A stretch of 64,000 nt of DNA from an uncultured Christensenella sp. (GTDB taxonomy: Bacteria; Bacillota; Clostridia; Christensenellales; Borkfalkiaceae), in assembly GCA_910577875.1 (NCBI GenBank), contig CAJTNY010000003.1, positions 31,791 to 95,790 on the forward strand. The letters are read 5' to 3'. The notes under the pieces were generated by a model. That model saw nothing but the letters and a program-made list of their open reading frames with translations, searched no databases and was not told the DNA's origin. Numbering within the stretch: the stretch's first letter is position 1; each line of letters opens with the position of its first letter. Shown here one piece after another: positions 41,320 through 51,030 of the stretch. A program made the position numbers and the translations under genes.

Positions 41320-44300
41320 TTACACCAAAGAAATTTTGTCGGAGATACTGCGAATAAACAGACCTCTCTTTACTCCCTCGTCAATACAGTTGGAAACGAA
41401 AGATATAAGTTTGTCGCTCGAACGGGGAACTTTCAGTTCCTTTAATACGAACGAAATAAGTTCGTCTGCGTATACGCTGACCTTATTTATGAGTATGCCC
41501 TTTATAAGCGAAATCACGTCGTAAGGAGTATAATCGGTATCCGCAGAGCGTACGCAGGTATTTTCTTCAACGCGGTATCTGTCGAAAGACGAATATTTGT
41601 CGTTCTTGAAATAATACGTCGTGCCGAGTACAAGACTTCTCGAAAGCCCGCAGGAATCGATAAGAGAGCCGAGCTTGTTTTCGAGCTTTACTCCGTAACG
41701 CTGAATGCCGAACAGCGCAAGCGTGCGTTTTAACAGGAACTGTTCCGAAATGGGTTCTTCCGCTGCCACTACCGCTTTTATAACGCGCATTACTTCCGCA
41801 TCGTTTTCTCCGCTTAAAATATATTCGGGAGTACGGGGTTTCGTTTCAGCTTTCGCGAAACGGTAAGGCTTTCTGAAATTAATACTTTCGGGTTTGCCGT
41901 CGGAAGTGAGTTTGTCGAGATAGTCCTTTATCTTCTTTATTTCACGTTTGGGGTTATTAAAGAAATTGAGCACGTAAAGCCTTACCACGTTCCAGTTGTT
42001 GCGCTTGAGCGTCTGGACCTGTAAAACCGTTCTGTCCTTGACAGAGAAATTACTTTGCGAACCGTCGCAGAGAACAGCTAAAATAAAATTGTGTTTGTTC
42101 TTGGGGTCCACGACGGCTACGTCGATTTTGAAGTCCGAAACACCGACGTCGCAACGGCACTCGTAACCGTATGCGGAAAGCTCTTCGGCGATAAACTTAC
42201 CTATACCGTGCTTGTTTAAAATAATTTCATTATTTTTAACGGAGATGTTAGTTCTTCCTTTCTCGGCAAATTCAAGGAACGCTTTAAGACCCGCGACTCC
42301 TCGCGAAGTGGTTCTCGAAGTGTCTATCATAGAATAGCGCATCGACGCGAAAACTATCATTTCCTCTCTTGCCCGCGAAACCGCGACATTGAGCCTGCGC
42401 CAGCCGCCGTGCTGGTTGATAGGTCCGAAGTTGAGCGAGATTTTTCCGTTTTTATCGGGTCCGTAGCAGACCGAGAATAAGATTACGTCTCTTTCGTCGC
42501 CCTGAACGTTTTCAAGGTTTTTGACGAACAGCGGTTCTTCACGCTCGTAGGCGATTTCTTCGAGATGATTTTCCGAGATTTTTTTGGAAAGTAATCTTTC
42601 TATATACACCTGCTGCGGAGTCGAGAAAGTTACGACTCCGATACTCGAATTTTTCAAACGTTCGTCTTTCAAACGTCTAATCACTTCATCGACGAGAGCT
42701 TCCGCTTCTCTTTTATTGCATTTCGTATCGCCTCTGTCGTATACTCCGTCCTCGAACAGTTTTAAGCTTACCTTGCTGTCGAGCGCGTCGGGCGAGGGAT
42801 AAGTGCAGAGCCTGCTCGAATAATACATAATATTCGAGAACGCAATCAGGCTCTCGTGCTTGGAACGGTAATGCCAGACGAGATGTTTCTCGGGCACGCC
42901 GAGCGCAAGACAGTCGTCGAGTACAGATTCCAAATCTTCCGTTTCGGGGCTGTCCTCGTCCTGTCCCGTAGTAGTAAAGAACGTCGTAGGCGGCATCTGT
43001 TTGGGGTCGCCGACGATAATCGCGCTCTTCGCGCGGGCAAGCGACGGAACCGCTTCGCAAGTGGGCATCTGCGACGCTTCGTCGAAAATAACCAAATCGA
43101 ATAATTCGGGATCCGCGGGAAGATACTGGGATACGGTAATCGGGCTCATAAGCATACACGGCGCAACCGCGCGCATAAGCGAAGGAATTTCCGTAAAAAG
43201 CGAACGCAGATTCATACCGCGCATATTTCCTTTTATACTGCGTCTGAACGTCATAAGTTCGAGCGCGAGCGGTCCTTCCGTTTCCTCTGCGGGAAGACGC
43301 GAAATCAGCTCGGAACGGAGCTTTTCGCGCGTGAGCGAGGAAAATTCTTCAAGTATCTGATTGAAGTTCGCCGAGTTTGCTTCCTGTACGCTTGCCGAGA
43401 AATTAGCCAAGGTTTCGTCCGCGGGGATATTCGTCTGAATAAAATTGCGGTAAACGTTTTTGCGGAACGAAGAAAGTACGCCGTTTCCGCTGATTCTTCC
43501 GCTCTCCATTGCATCTGTAATGAAAGTAAGTCCGTTTTCGTTGAGCTTTTTGGCGGTAGCCTTATACATACACCAGCCCGGGAGCATATCGATATTGTCG
43601 ATAAGCGCGCCGCATTTGGCGGTAAAGTAATCGAAAATATCTCCGTCCTGAATTTCGGATTTATCGGCTTTGACGGTTTTAAGGAAGCTGTCACAACTTC
43701 TGTTGAACGCATTAGCCGCGGAAATCAGACCCGCTGCAAGCGGTTTCAAATGTCCGTCCGCCGCGCCTATACAAACACTGTTGAAAGCGTCGGCATTATA
43801 GTCCATAAATATCTGCGCGTTGATTTTATGAAGATTGTTCAAAGGCTTTAAGAATTCGTCGCGCTTTTTGTCGTTGATGCCTCCTCCGAGACCGAGGAAA
43901 CAGTCGCTCAGGTCGGTATTCGATACAATGCGCGATTTCGCCTGTTCTATCTCGTAGGCACGTTTTATCCATTCGAGTTCTTCGCTTTCTTTTAAAGGTT
44001 TATCCGCGCACTTGTTGATTTTTCTGATGACGCTTAAAAGGACTTTCGAAGAACGGTAATTCTGTCCCCAGTTTTCAAGCTCGTCTTCGATTTTGTCCGC
44101 AAGTTTCCCGAGTTCGGGCAGAACTTTGAAATGCGAAAGCCAATGCCTTACCGCATTGTCGTATTTTAAATTAGCGTTGAAGAATTTATAAAACTCGTTT
44201 TCGTCGCATTCGAAAAAATCGCATAAATCGTCGCTCTTCAATATTCCGGCGACTTCCGTAAGACTCTTTAATTTTTTGTAAGTGAAAGTGCTTACCCTCT

Positions 44301-46944
44301 GATTGAAAGTATCGAGGAAAAGACCTAAATAATTTTTAAGGTGTTTAAGTTCTGCAAGAACTATTTCCGCAGAACACAAAACCGCTCCCTGTGTATTTTT
44401 ATCCCATTCGGTAAGGTTTACTCCCGAAAACGGCGAACGGTGCACTCCTCCGCACTCTTCCGCCGCCGCCTGAGCGGTCAAAAGCATTTTCTCGCACTCT
44501 TCCAATTTGCTCTTGGTAAGCGTGTCATAGAAAGTGCTCTCGATATTGACGAGTTCTGGAGCGTTCTTGTTCTGTAAATAATATATTATACCCTCGTAAA
44601 CAGAGCAGCCGAGCCTACGTTTTTTATGAAGGGCTTGGAGCGGAGCTTTCAATGCGTTGCGCGTTTGCTTTATGCGTTCGCCTGTATCGTTGAATTTTTC
44701 GCCGTCGCATCTGCCGATAAGCGAAAGAGTATTTTCTATTGTCCTGATTATTTCGCCTTTGTCGGCGGCTTTGCCAGAGTGAAGTTCCAAACAGAATTCG
44801 CCGATACCTATTTCCGAAAGACGTTTTTTAACGACTTGGAGTGCGGCTTGTTTTTCTGCAACGAACAGCACGCGCTTGCCGTTATAGACGGCGTTGGCGA
44901 TTATGTTAGTAATCGTCTGGCTCTTGCCCGTTCCGGGAGGGCCGTGCAGAACGAAAGTCGTTCCCTTTGCTGACTCTGCAACCGCAGCATACTGGGTACT
45001 GTCGCAAGGCAGAGGAGTTATTACTTTGCACGGTTCGCAGTCGTCCTCGTTCACACCCGAAATTTTATTGTTTACGAGTTTGTTCGAGTTCGTAAGAAGG
45101 CTCGCGATAAGCGGGTTTTTTCTGTACTCGTTTACGTTATTTTTCACGTCCGCCCACATAGCATAGCGTGCGAAAGTAAACTGTGCGAGATATATATCGT
45201 CGTACACCGTCCAGCCTTTCATATTAGCCGTCTTTGCACGGAATACAGCCAGTATCTCTTTGGGAGTAAGACCTTTTCCGTCGACCCCGCGAACGTCTAT
45301 TCCGAACTCCTGTTTGAGAAACTCCAATAAAGTCGTGTTTACTTCGAATTCCTCTCCAGCCTCTATGGAAACTCCCGAAGTTTTAGTGCGTTTTACGTTT
45401 ACGGGCAAAAGTACGAGCGGAGCGTATTTATCTTCCTTCTCGTTTTTGGAACGCCATTTCAAAAACCCGAAAGCAAAGTAAAGCGTTTTTGCGCCCGTTT
45501 CCTCCTCTGCGGAGCGCGATTTTCTTATGAGCGTTCCCGCAATGTCGGACATTCTTTCCTGACTCGAATAACAGCGTATCGTGCCCGATTTCATTTCAAT
45601 TGCGATAAGCTCTTCCATACTCTTGACGCCCGAACAGCCGAAATACTCCGCGTCCTTTATAGGCGCGGCAAGGGGCATAAGTTTATATTTGTCCCTGCCT
45701 TCGAGCCTTGTGCAGAACGCGGAAATGTCCGAAGAGAGTATATGCAGACAATCGCGGGTATATCTGAAATTCAAAAGATTGTTTCTGAGCGATAAATCGA
45801 GAAGACGGCGCTGCCAAGTCGTATCTTTGGACGCGGTTTTTTCGAGTTCGAATTTGCTCGCGTCTATAACGTCGCGCGGTTTTTCGCTGTAAGAAAGTTG
45901 TTTATCGCTCAAAAGCTCGTAGCCCGAAGAAGTTTTGACCTTTAAAGGCAATGCGAAAACTCCGCCGATACGGCAACGTTTAATATCGATGCATATATCG
46001 TATTCGCTGTTTCCGAGCGACGACAAAAAATGCGATGCGCTTGTCGTGAAGCTCGCGTTCTTATGCGTAAACAAGTCGTCCGCATCGAATATCGCAAGGT
46101 TGTTTACCCCGTCTGCGACATATTTTTCTATAACGGACATATCGTCTTGAATGGGCGAGGAAAAACAGCTTTCATAGAGCCATACGCCTATTCCGACTTT
46201 ATTTTTGCCTATAACGAGCACGGGATTTAATTTCGTAGCTTCGAAACAGGACGCGGCGAACACCGCGATTTCGAGCGCGGTGGCTTTTTTGTCTTTCAAT
46301 AATTTGCTTATATCTCCTGCGCGGACGGTCTGGGTTAAATCCACGCACTCTTCGCGTTCGATATTGAGATGACGGATAGCGGCATATACTGCGGCAGCCG
46401 CATTGCGTACGCCGTTTTTATCGTTGCCGGAGTACCCGCTCCATTCGGAAGAATAGCCCCACGTTTTTAACTGCAAACCCGCTTCCGCGAGTATTTTCTG
46501 ACAGTCGGCAAGTTTGGGACGCACGAAAGACGCAAGCATTTCGGCATTGCCGGAAAGACCGCTCCAACAGTCTATGGGAAGCGCGAGAACTTCCGCCTTA
46601 AACGAACAAATTACGTCTTTGCCGTGAGTAAGCTTTATCTGTACAATACAAGGCGCGGGTTCTTCGAGGTCCGCAAGGTATTTGGGATTTAAAAGGTTGT
46701 CTGCGGAAAGCTCCATACTGCTCACTGCCGGAATTTCGTCGATGAAAATTTCGGAGGGCATTATAAGCTGGGTTGAACCCGTTATATGGACGACTATTTC
46801 CCCCGCGCTTTCCTCGGCGCGGTTGAAAATTCTAAGCGACGTAAACAAAGATATGCGGTTAAAGTATCCTGCATAACTTACCGTGTTCAAAAGTTCGCCT
46901 TCGAGTTCGATGGTATCAAATTGTTTTTTAGTTTTAGTTGCCAT
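41320..46944 (-). CDS. giant DUF4011-type superfamily 1 helicase with nuclease-like C-terminus
   Basis: A 1874-aa protein. The N-terminal 380 residues match no motif I know. A DUF4011-like region (WQRRLLDLSLRNNLLNFR, about 377) follows. The SF1 helicase core has Walker A GPPGTGKSQTITNII (about 668), Walker B VIFDEASQM (about 1285), GDPKQMPP, WHYRSKHESL (about 1360), VQGDERDVI (about 1480) and NVAVSRAREEM (about 1520). A PD-(D/E)xK or Vsr-like domain (about 1580-1665: FKIDVAV, then ILAVLCDG) and DUF3320-like winged helices end it. The start at 46944 is chosen because TATAAT lies 10 bases ahead. Relatives occur in defence islands, but most are uncharacterised. Confidence 0.82.
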   Translation of the reverse strand: MATKTKKQFDTIELEGELLNTVSYAGYFNRISLFTSLRIFNRAEESAGEIVVHITGSTQLIMPSEIFIDEIPAVSSMELSADNLLNPKYLADLEEPAPCIVQIKLTHGKDVICSFKAEVLALPIDCWSGLSGNAEMLASFVRPKLADCQKILAEAGLQLKTWGYSSEWSGYSGNDKNGVRNAAAAVYAAIRHLNIEREECVDLTQTVRAGDISKLLKDKKATALEIAVFAASCFEATKLNPVLVIGKNKVGIGVWLYESCFSSPIQDDMSVIEKYVADGVNNLAIFDADDLFTHKNASFTTSASHFLSSLGNSEYDICIDIKRCRIGGVFALPLKVKTSSGYELLSDKQLSYSEKPRDVIDASKFELEKTASKDTTWQRRLLDLSLRNNLLNFRYTRDCLHILSSDISAFCTRLEGRDKYKLMPLAAPIKDAEYFGCSGVKSMEELIAIEMKSGTIRCYSSQERMSDIAGTLIRKSRSAEEETGAKTLYFAFGFLKWRSKNEKEDKYAPLVLLPVNVKRTKTSGVSIEAGEEFEVNTTLLEFLKQEFGIDVRGVDGKGLTPKEILAVFRAKTANMKGWTVYDDIYLAQFTFARYAMWADVKNNVNEYRKNPLIASLLTNSNKLVNNKISGVNEDDCEPCKVITPLPCDSTQYAAVAESAKGTTFVLHGPPGTGKSQTITNIIANAVYNGKRVLFVAEKQAALQVVKKRLSEIGIGEFCLELHSGKAADKGEIIRTIENTLSLIGRCDGEKFNDTGERIKQTRNALKAPLQALHKKRRLGCSVYEGIIYYLQNKNAPELVNIESTFYDTLTKSKLEECEKMLLTAQAAAEECGGVHRSPFSGVNLTEWDKNTQGAVLCSAEIVLAELKHLKNYLGLFLDTFNQRVSTFTYKKLKSLTEVAGILKSDDLCDFFECDENEFYKFFNANLKYDNAVRHWLSHFKVLPELGKLADKIEDELENWGQNYRSSKVLLSVIRKINKCADKPLKESEELEWIKRAYEIEQAKSRIVSNTDLSDCFLGLGGGINDKKRDEFLKPLNNLHKINAQIFMDYNADAFNSVCIGAADGHLKPLAAGLISAANAFNRSCDSFLKTVKADKSEIQDGDIFDYFTAKCGALIDNIDMLPGWCMYKATAKKLNENGLTFITDAMESGRISGNGVLSSFRKNVYRNFIQTNIPADETLANFSASVQEANSANFNQILEEFSSLTREKLRSELISRLPAEETEGPLALELMTFRRSIKGNMRGMNLRSLFTEIPSLMRAVAPCMLMSPITVSQYLPADPELFDLVIFDEASQMPTCEAVPSLARAKSAIIVGDPKQMPPTTFFTTTGQDEDSPETEDLESVLDDCLALGVPEKHLVWHYRSKHESLIAFSNIMYYSSRLCTYPSPDALDSKVSLKLFEDGVYDRGDTKCNKREAEALVDEVIRRLKDERLKNSSIGVVTFSTPQQVYIERLLSKKISENHLEEIAYEREEPLFVKNLENVQGDERDVILFSVCYGPDKNGKISLNFGPINQHGGWRRLNVAVSRAREEMIVFASMRYSMIDTSRTTSRGVAGLKAFLEFAEKGRTNISVKNNEIILNKHGIGKFIAEELSAYGYECRCDVGVSDFKIDVAVVDPKNKHNFILAVLCDGSQSNFSVKDRTVLQVQTLKRNNWNVVRLYVLNFFNNPKREIKKIKDYLDKLTSDGKPESINFRKPYRFAKAETKPRTPEYILSGENDAEVMRVIKAVVAAEEPISEQFLLKRTLALFGIQRYGVKLENKLGSLIDSCGLSRSLVLGTTYYFKNDKYSSFDRYRVEENTCVRSADTDYTPYDVISLIKGILINKVSVYADELISFVLKELKVPRSSDKLISFVSNCIDEGVKRGLFIRSISDKISLV

Positions 46945-46954
46945 AATTATCCAA

Positions 46955-46983
46955 ATTATATCACTTTTTTTATTTTCAGGCAA
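46955..46983 (-). promoter_or_regulatory. promoter of the DUF4011 helicase gene
   Basis: Minus strand TTGCCT, 17 bases, TATAAT with extended TGATATAAT. The -10 ends 10 bases before the ATG, so the leader would be about 3-4 bases. Confidence 0.65.
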
Positions 46984-47022
46984 GCGAAGTTATCTAACTT
47001 ATCGTTTATTGCCAATTATTCG

Positions 47023-49404
47023 CTATCTTATCAGTACGAGTTCTTTAAGCGCGCGTGTACAGGCAATATATTTTTCGTTTTCTGTCATATCCTCGTCTGC
47101 AACCGCAACCGCAGTAAATTCGAGCCCTTTACTCTCGTATACCGTCATAATATTTATTTTATTTTTCGATATTCTGCCGCTCTTTTTCAATATATTGTAA
47201 CTTTTACGGGCATATTTTTCAAGCCCCGCTTCCGAAGTTATTACCGCCCGTAGTCCGTTTTTGTCGGAAAGATACCGCGTAACTGAACGCGCGTCTATCG
47301 CTTTTACGCTGCTTCCGTCAAAACCTATCGCCTGCATATCGACGTTCAATTCCCTTGATACGTATTCTACTATCTGATTTGTATTACGGTAATTCAGATT
47401 TAGATTATAAACTTCGTAGCCAAGTTCCGACCAGTCTTTCAAGCCGCGAAAAGAAGTCATATTTTGCTTCAAGTCCCCGAACACGTTAAAAGACGCTCTT
47501 TCGTTCACGGCTTTTAAAACCGCATACTCCGCAGGAGAAATATCCTGAGCCTCGTCTACGAAAACGAACGAATATTTCGGCGACGGCGAAAAACCGAGTT
47601 CTATTAGCAGAAGACAGAGCGCGAAAGGGTCGCAACGGCAGAGTTTTTTAGACGGAAGCGCAAATTTGTTTTTAACTTTTTTTACCGTTTCACGATAGAA
47701 AAACCGCAATATATCGTAAGTCGACTCGCATTTACCTATTAAAACGAGATAGTTTTCTCCGCGTAAGACGTCTGCAAAATCGTAAACGGACGAGAAATCG
47801 TGAAGAATTTTGTTTATACGTCCGCTAATCGAAATTATTTCTTTTTTCAACTGTTCGCGTTTTGCTATTCTGTCTGCGTAAGTGAGCGTTTCCTTTCCGC
47901 CCGCCATAGTCTTGTAACGTTTAAGTTCGGATATTTCTTTATCGACAGTGTTGTAAAGTTCGTCCAAATCCGCGACGGCGGTCGTACATATTTTTTCGGA
48001 GTAACGACGCAAAAATTTCAAAGATTTATAGAACGATAAAAGCTGTTTGTAAAAATACGCATAACCGTTCATTCTGGCGTCGGGCAATAGCTCTAAAAAT
48101 TCGCGCACGTCAGAGATACAGTTAAACATATTGCGGAACTGCTTCGTATAGTAAAGTCCGCCGTCGGGTTTTTCCTTTATCTCGCCGAGCACACACCTGC
48201 GCACGCGCAGTCCCGCATTTTTTATGAACTCGTATTCCTCTTCCTGTTCTTTCAAAGCTTTGGTTACGTTTTGCGAAAATTCTTTGCAGTCATCGGACGC
48301 AAACAGTCCGTGCACGCCGTCGAAAATCACAGCAAGTTTTTTACGTACGTCAAAGGTGAATTTTTCCGAATATATATAACTCAGAAACTCTTCCGTAACC
48401 GTCTGAGAATAATCGATTTTTCCTATTAAGTCTACGCCGGAATTTTTAAGCAGATTCAGAAAATAAGCGTCTATTGTCGATGTCTTTACCTTTTCAAGTT
48501 CTAATATCGCGGAAAGTTCGTCGATAAACGCATTAAACGAGTCCGACGGAGTTATAACGAGTACATCGGAAGGGCGCAGCTTTTCGTTGTTATACAGAAT
48601 ATACGACAGGCGGTGAAGCATTATCATCGTCTTTCCGCTACCGGCAACGCCTTGCAGAACGAACTCGGCGCGCTCGGGTAAAGTAATGATTTCGTACTGT
48701 TTTTCCTGAATAGTTTCTATTATATCGGTTATTTCACGCTTTTCCTTGCGCGTTTCCAATATTTCTTTTAAGAACGGGTCAAAAATAACACTTTCGTCGC
48801 GTCCGCCTATCTCTTCGGGCGAAAGGTATTCGCCGACCGAAAGATACTCGTTTTTCATATCGAGGACTTTTCCGTTGCGGGTGCGGACAGCGCGACGCAG
48901 AACGAGTTTATAATCGTATTCGTTTATGGAAAACGACGTTTTGCTCTTCTGATAATATTTACGCGCGAGCGGGGCGCGCCAATCGACTATTTCTAGCCCT
49001 TCGTCTCCGCGCTTGCCTATATAATAACTGTTATAACCTTCTTTCTCATCACTTAGGTCCATACGCGCAAAATACGTTTCGTCAAAAAAAGGCTTATAGG
49101 AATTAATCTTTTCGTTCAACGATTTTATAAGCGCGTTAAGTTCGAGAACCCTCCTGTAATTTTCCGCGCCGTGGTCGGGAGCGGAATTGAGCATACGTCG
49201 CTCTTCTTTTGCAGAAGCGATTTTAGTTTTCAGCTTGTTTATATAAAGAACTTTGAGCACAAGCATTACGGCTTTTATGCGCTCGTCCTCATAGTTTCTT
49301 TGCAAGTCAAAATCAAGCAGTTCGATAAAAAACTGCTTATCCGCAAGTTTATGCGGTTCTATTAATTTTTTGAGTTTTTCGAAACCGTCCGTAAAGTCCG
49401 CCAT
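47023..49404 (-). CDS. helD: HelD-like helicase (RNA polymerase recycling factor)
   Basis: A 793-aa UvrD-family SF1 ATPase of the HelD type. HelD frees RNA polymerase from stalled complexes. The N-terminal coiled-coil arm (residues 40-100) is followed by the family block YYIGKRGDEGLEIVDWRAPLARKYY and then ETIQEKQYEIITLPERAEFVLQGVAGSGKTMIMLHRLSYILYN with Walker A. Walker B is YSFVFVDEAQDISPAEY (about 603), then GDLKQNM, NYRNTNQIVEYV and a C-terminal TVYESKGLEFTAVAV motif. It lies 80 bases upstream of the DUF4011 helicase on the same strand, but each has its own promoter. Confidence 0.88.
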   Translation of the reverse strand: MADFTDGFEKLKKLIEPHKLADKQFFIELLDFDLQRNYEDERIKAVMLVLKVLYINKLKTKIASAKEERRMLNSAPDHGAENYRRVLELNALIKSLNEKINSYKPFFDETYFARMDLSDEKEGYNSYYIGKRGDEGLEIVDWRAPLARKYYQKSKTSFSINEYDYKLVLRRAVRTRNGKVLDMKNEYLSVGEYLSPEEIGGRDESVIFDPFLKEILETRKEKREITDIIETIQEKQYEIITLPERAEFVLQGVAGSGKTMIMLHRLSYILYNNEKLRPSDVLVITPSDSFNAFIDELSAILELEKVKTSTIDAYFLNLLKNSGVDLIGKIDYSQTVTEEFLSYIYSEKFTFDVRKKLAVIFDGVHGLFASDDCKEFSQNVTKALKEQEEEYEFIKNAGLRVRRCVLGEIKEKPDGGLYYTKQFRNMFNCISDVREFLELLPDARMNGYAYFYKQLLSFYKSLKFLRRYSEKICTTAVADLDELYNTVDKEISELKRYKTMAGGKETLTYADRIAKREQLKKEIISISGRINKILHDFSSVYDFADVLRGENYLVLIGKCESTYDILRFFYRETVKKVKNKFALPSKKLCRCDPFALCLLLIELGFSPSPKYSFVFVDEAQDISPAEYAVLKAVNERASFNVFGDLKQNMTSFRGLKDWSELGYEVYNLNLNYRNTNQIVEYVSRELNVDMQAIGFDGSSVKAIDARSVTRYLSDKNGLRAVITSEAGLEKYARKSYNILKKSGRISKNKINIMTVYESKGLEFTAVAVADEDMTENEKYIACTRALKELVLIR

Positions 49405-49414
49405 AAATATATTA

Positions 49415-49443
49415 AGTATAACATATAGTCCTTAAAAATGCAA
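49415..49443 (-). promoter_or_regulatory. promoter of helD
   Basis: Minus strand TTGCAT, 17 bases, TATACT with an extended -10 (TGTTATACT). The -10 ends 10 bases before the ATG and no Shine-Dalgarno sequence fits between. Confidence 0.6.
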
Positions 49444-49460
49444 TAATAGGAACAAAACAA

Positions 49461-49490
49461 AAAAACAGCTCTTTTAAGAGCTGTTTTTAT
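49461..49490 (-). terminator. intrinsic terminator after the Wzz-like gene
   Basis: AAAAACAGCTCTT and its complement (13 bp, 2-base centre), with T-run; it works on either strand. Confidence 0.75.
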
Positions 49491-49504
49491 ACTGTATATT
49501 TATA

Positions 49505-50827
49505 TTATTCGGTTTTAATTTCAAGCTGAACTGCTTCGCCGCTCTCCGTTTTCGCAGCGGCTTTTTTCTTCTTTATCCAGCCGACTATGAAAGATACTAT
49601 CATTGCGGTAACAAGACCTATTATGAAACTTATCGCGAGCGACATAGGCAGACCCGTAACACCCTTAGTAACGATAACGTTCGAATCGGAGTAACTTACA
49701 ACGGCGACTTTCGTGTATAAACTGGAAACGACTTCTTTGAATTCATCTGTAAATTCTTCGACGATAGTATACGCTTCTTGAAGATCATCTATGAAATCCT
49801 TATGACCTTGCGTTTTATTTACGCCGTAGTCATTGCTTACCATAAACACTTCTTTGATTTCTTTTATCTGTTTTTCGAGTTCTATTACCAAGTCGGACTG
49901 GGCTTTGAATACTTCTGCCGAAATAGATTCCGAATCGCCTTTGTTTTTAAGGTTTTCCAAAGTAAACGAAGCAATGTCGTACTGTCTTTCAAGCTTAACG
50001 AGTTCTATTTCGTATCTGTTTTTTAATTCCTCGCTCTTTATATAACCGTTTTTCCTTACCTCTGTCCGAAGGATGTCGAGTTCCGCCGTATTGTTCAAAT
50101 ACGATTTAACGTCCTGGCAATACGAACGCAGCGTTCTTCCGTCGATTGAAAGGTCGCTGTATATCTCGATAAACATTTCATATCTTTGAATAATGTAACT
50201 TATCTGGTCGATAAGCTGGGAAATTTCCGTGACGTAATCGGGAGCTTTTCTCGCCGAATTTATGCTTACGTCGTAGTTTATATCCATTAAACGCAGATAA
50301 TCTATAGGAGTGTTAGTAAGACTTGTCACGAATTCGCGCGCAATATCGATGTTAGGAAAATAATTTGCTTTTACTCTGAGGCTGTAAATAGCTTCATATG
50401 CGCCCGAGTTCGCCGCAGTTTCGCTTACGGAACGCGCAACGGATATATCGCCCTTGGTCGACATCGTTTCAATATCGATATTTTTATACTTATCCTTATT
50501 CTTATCGGAATATTTTACGTTCCTCAAAGTCTGTATAGAAACCATATCGGTATAATAGAAAGGTTTTCCGTCGGGATAATAGACAACCGCCGCGGAAGTG
50601 CTTGTCCCCGACGCAGAAGGCTCTTCTTTGACTTCGGTCTTAGGCAGTTCGAGAGTAAACGATACTTCGTAAACACGCGACCCGATATTTTTTCCGTAAT
50701 AAATTCCAAGTGTTCCGCCTATCGTGAGTACAACCAAAATAGTTATCAATATCCATTTCTGTGAAAATATAATATGGAAAATATCGCTTAAAGCAATTCC
50801 GCCCTCTTCTTTTTCGTTCTCCGACAT
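49505..50827 (-). CDS. Wzz/chain-length-determinant-like membrane protein
   Basis: A 440-aa protein with the layout of polysaccharide co-polymerases: a short cytoplasmic N-terminus, a first transmembrane helix (about 28-48, KWILITILVVLTIGGTLGIYYG), an external coiled-coil domain (about 50-390), and a second helix (about 395-417) followed by a short Lys-rich tail. The sequence signature is weak, with no tyrosine-kinase domain attached. It may regulate the length of a surface polymer or be a generic coiled-coil envelope protein. A GGAG ribosome-binding site precedes the ATG. No polysaccharide genes are adjacent. Confidence 0.6.
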   Translation of the reverse strand: MSENEKEEGGIALSDIFHIIFSQKWILITILVVLTIGGTLGIYYGKNIGSRVYEVSFTLELPKTEVKEEPSASGTSTSAAVVYYPDGKPFYYTDMVSIQTLRNVKYSDKNKDKYKNIDIETMSTKGDISVARSVSETAANSGAYEAIYSLRVKANYFPNIDIAREFVTSLTNTPIDYLRLMDINYDVSINSARKAPDYVTEISQLIDQISYIIQRYEMFIEIYSDLSIDGRTLRSYCQDVKSYLNNTAELDILRTEVRKNGYIKSEELKNRYEIELVKLERQYDIASFTLENLKNKGDSESISAEVFKAQSDLVIELEKQIKEIKEVFMVSNDYGVNKTQGHKDFIDDLQEAYTIVEEFTDEFKEVVSSLYTKVAVVSYSDSNVIVTKGVTGLPMSLAISFIIGLVTAMIVSFIVGWIKKKKAAAKTESGEAVQLEIKTE

Positions 50828-50990
50828 AGCATCTCCAATTAATTTTTTTATTTAGTATACCTAATTTTACGCTTTTAATCAATTTATGTCAATCGTTCGT
50901 TTGAAGTTTATTAAAACTCGGAAAAAATTTTTACGGTTTTAAAATTTTTCGTCTTTTGATTTTTTATTATTTTACAATTTGTTTTATTAA

Positions 50991-51024
50991 TAGACAAATT
51001 ATTTAACACACCGAGATATATAAT
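50991..51024 (+). promoter_or_regulatory. possible Spo0A-type promoter of spoIIE
   Basis: TAGACA and TATAAT are separated by 22 bases instead of 17, the unusual spacing known from Spo0A-activated sigma-A promoters such as spoIIG in Bacillus. Two loose Spo0A-box resemblances are seen (TTTGTCTA on the minus strand over the -35, and AGACGAAA on the minus strand near 50947). The -10 ends 6 bases before the ATG. Confidence 0.45.
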
Positions 51025-51030
51025 GAACCT

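Noticed and set aside
42713..43159. 148-codon minus-strand frame inside the DUF4011 helicase gene
   Set aside because: It is an out-of-frame shadow with arginine-rich composition typical of such frames.
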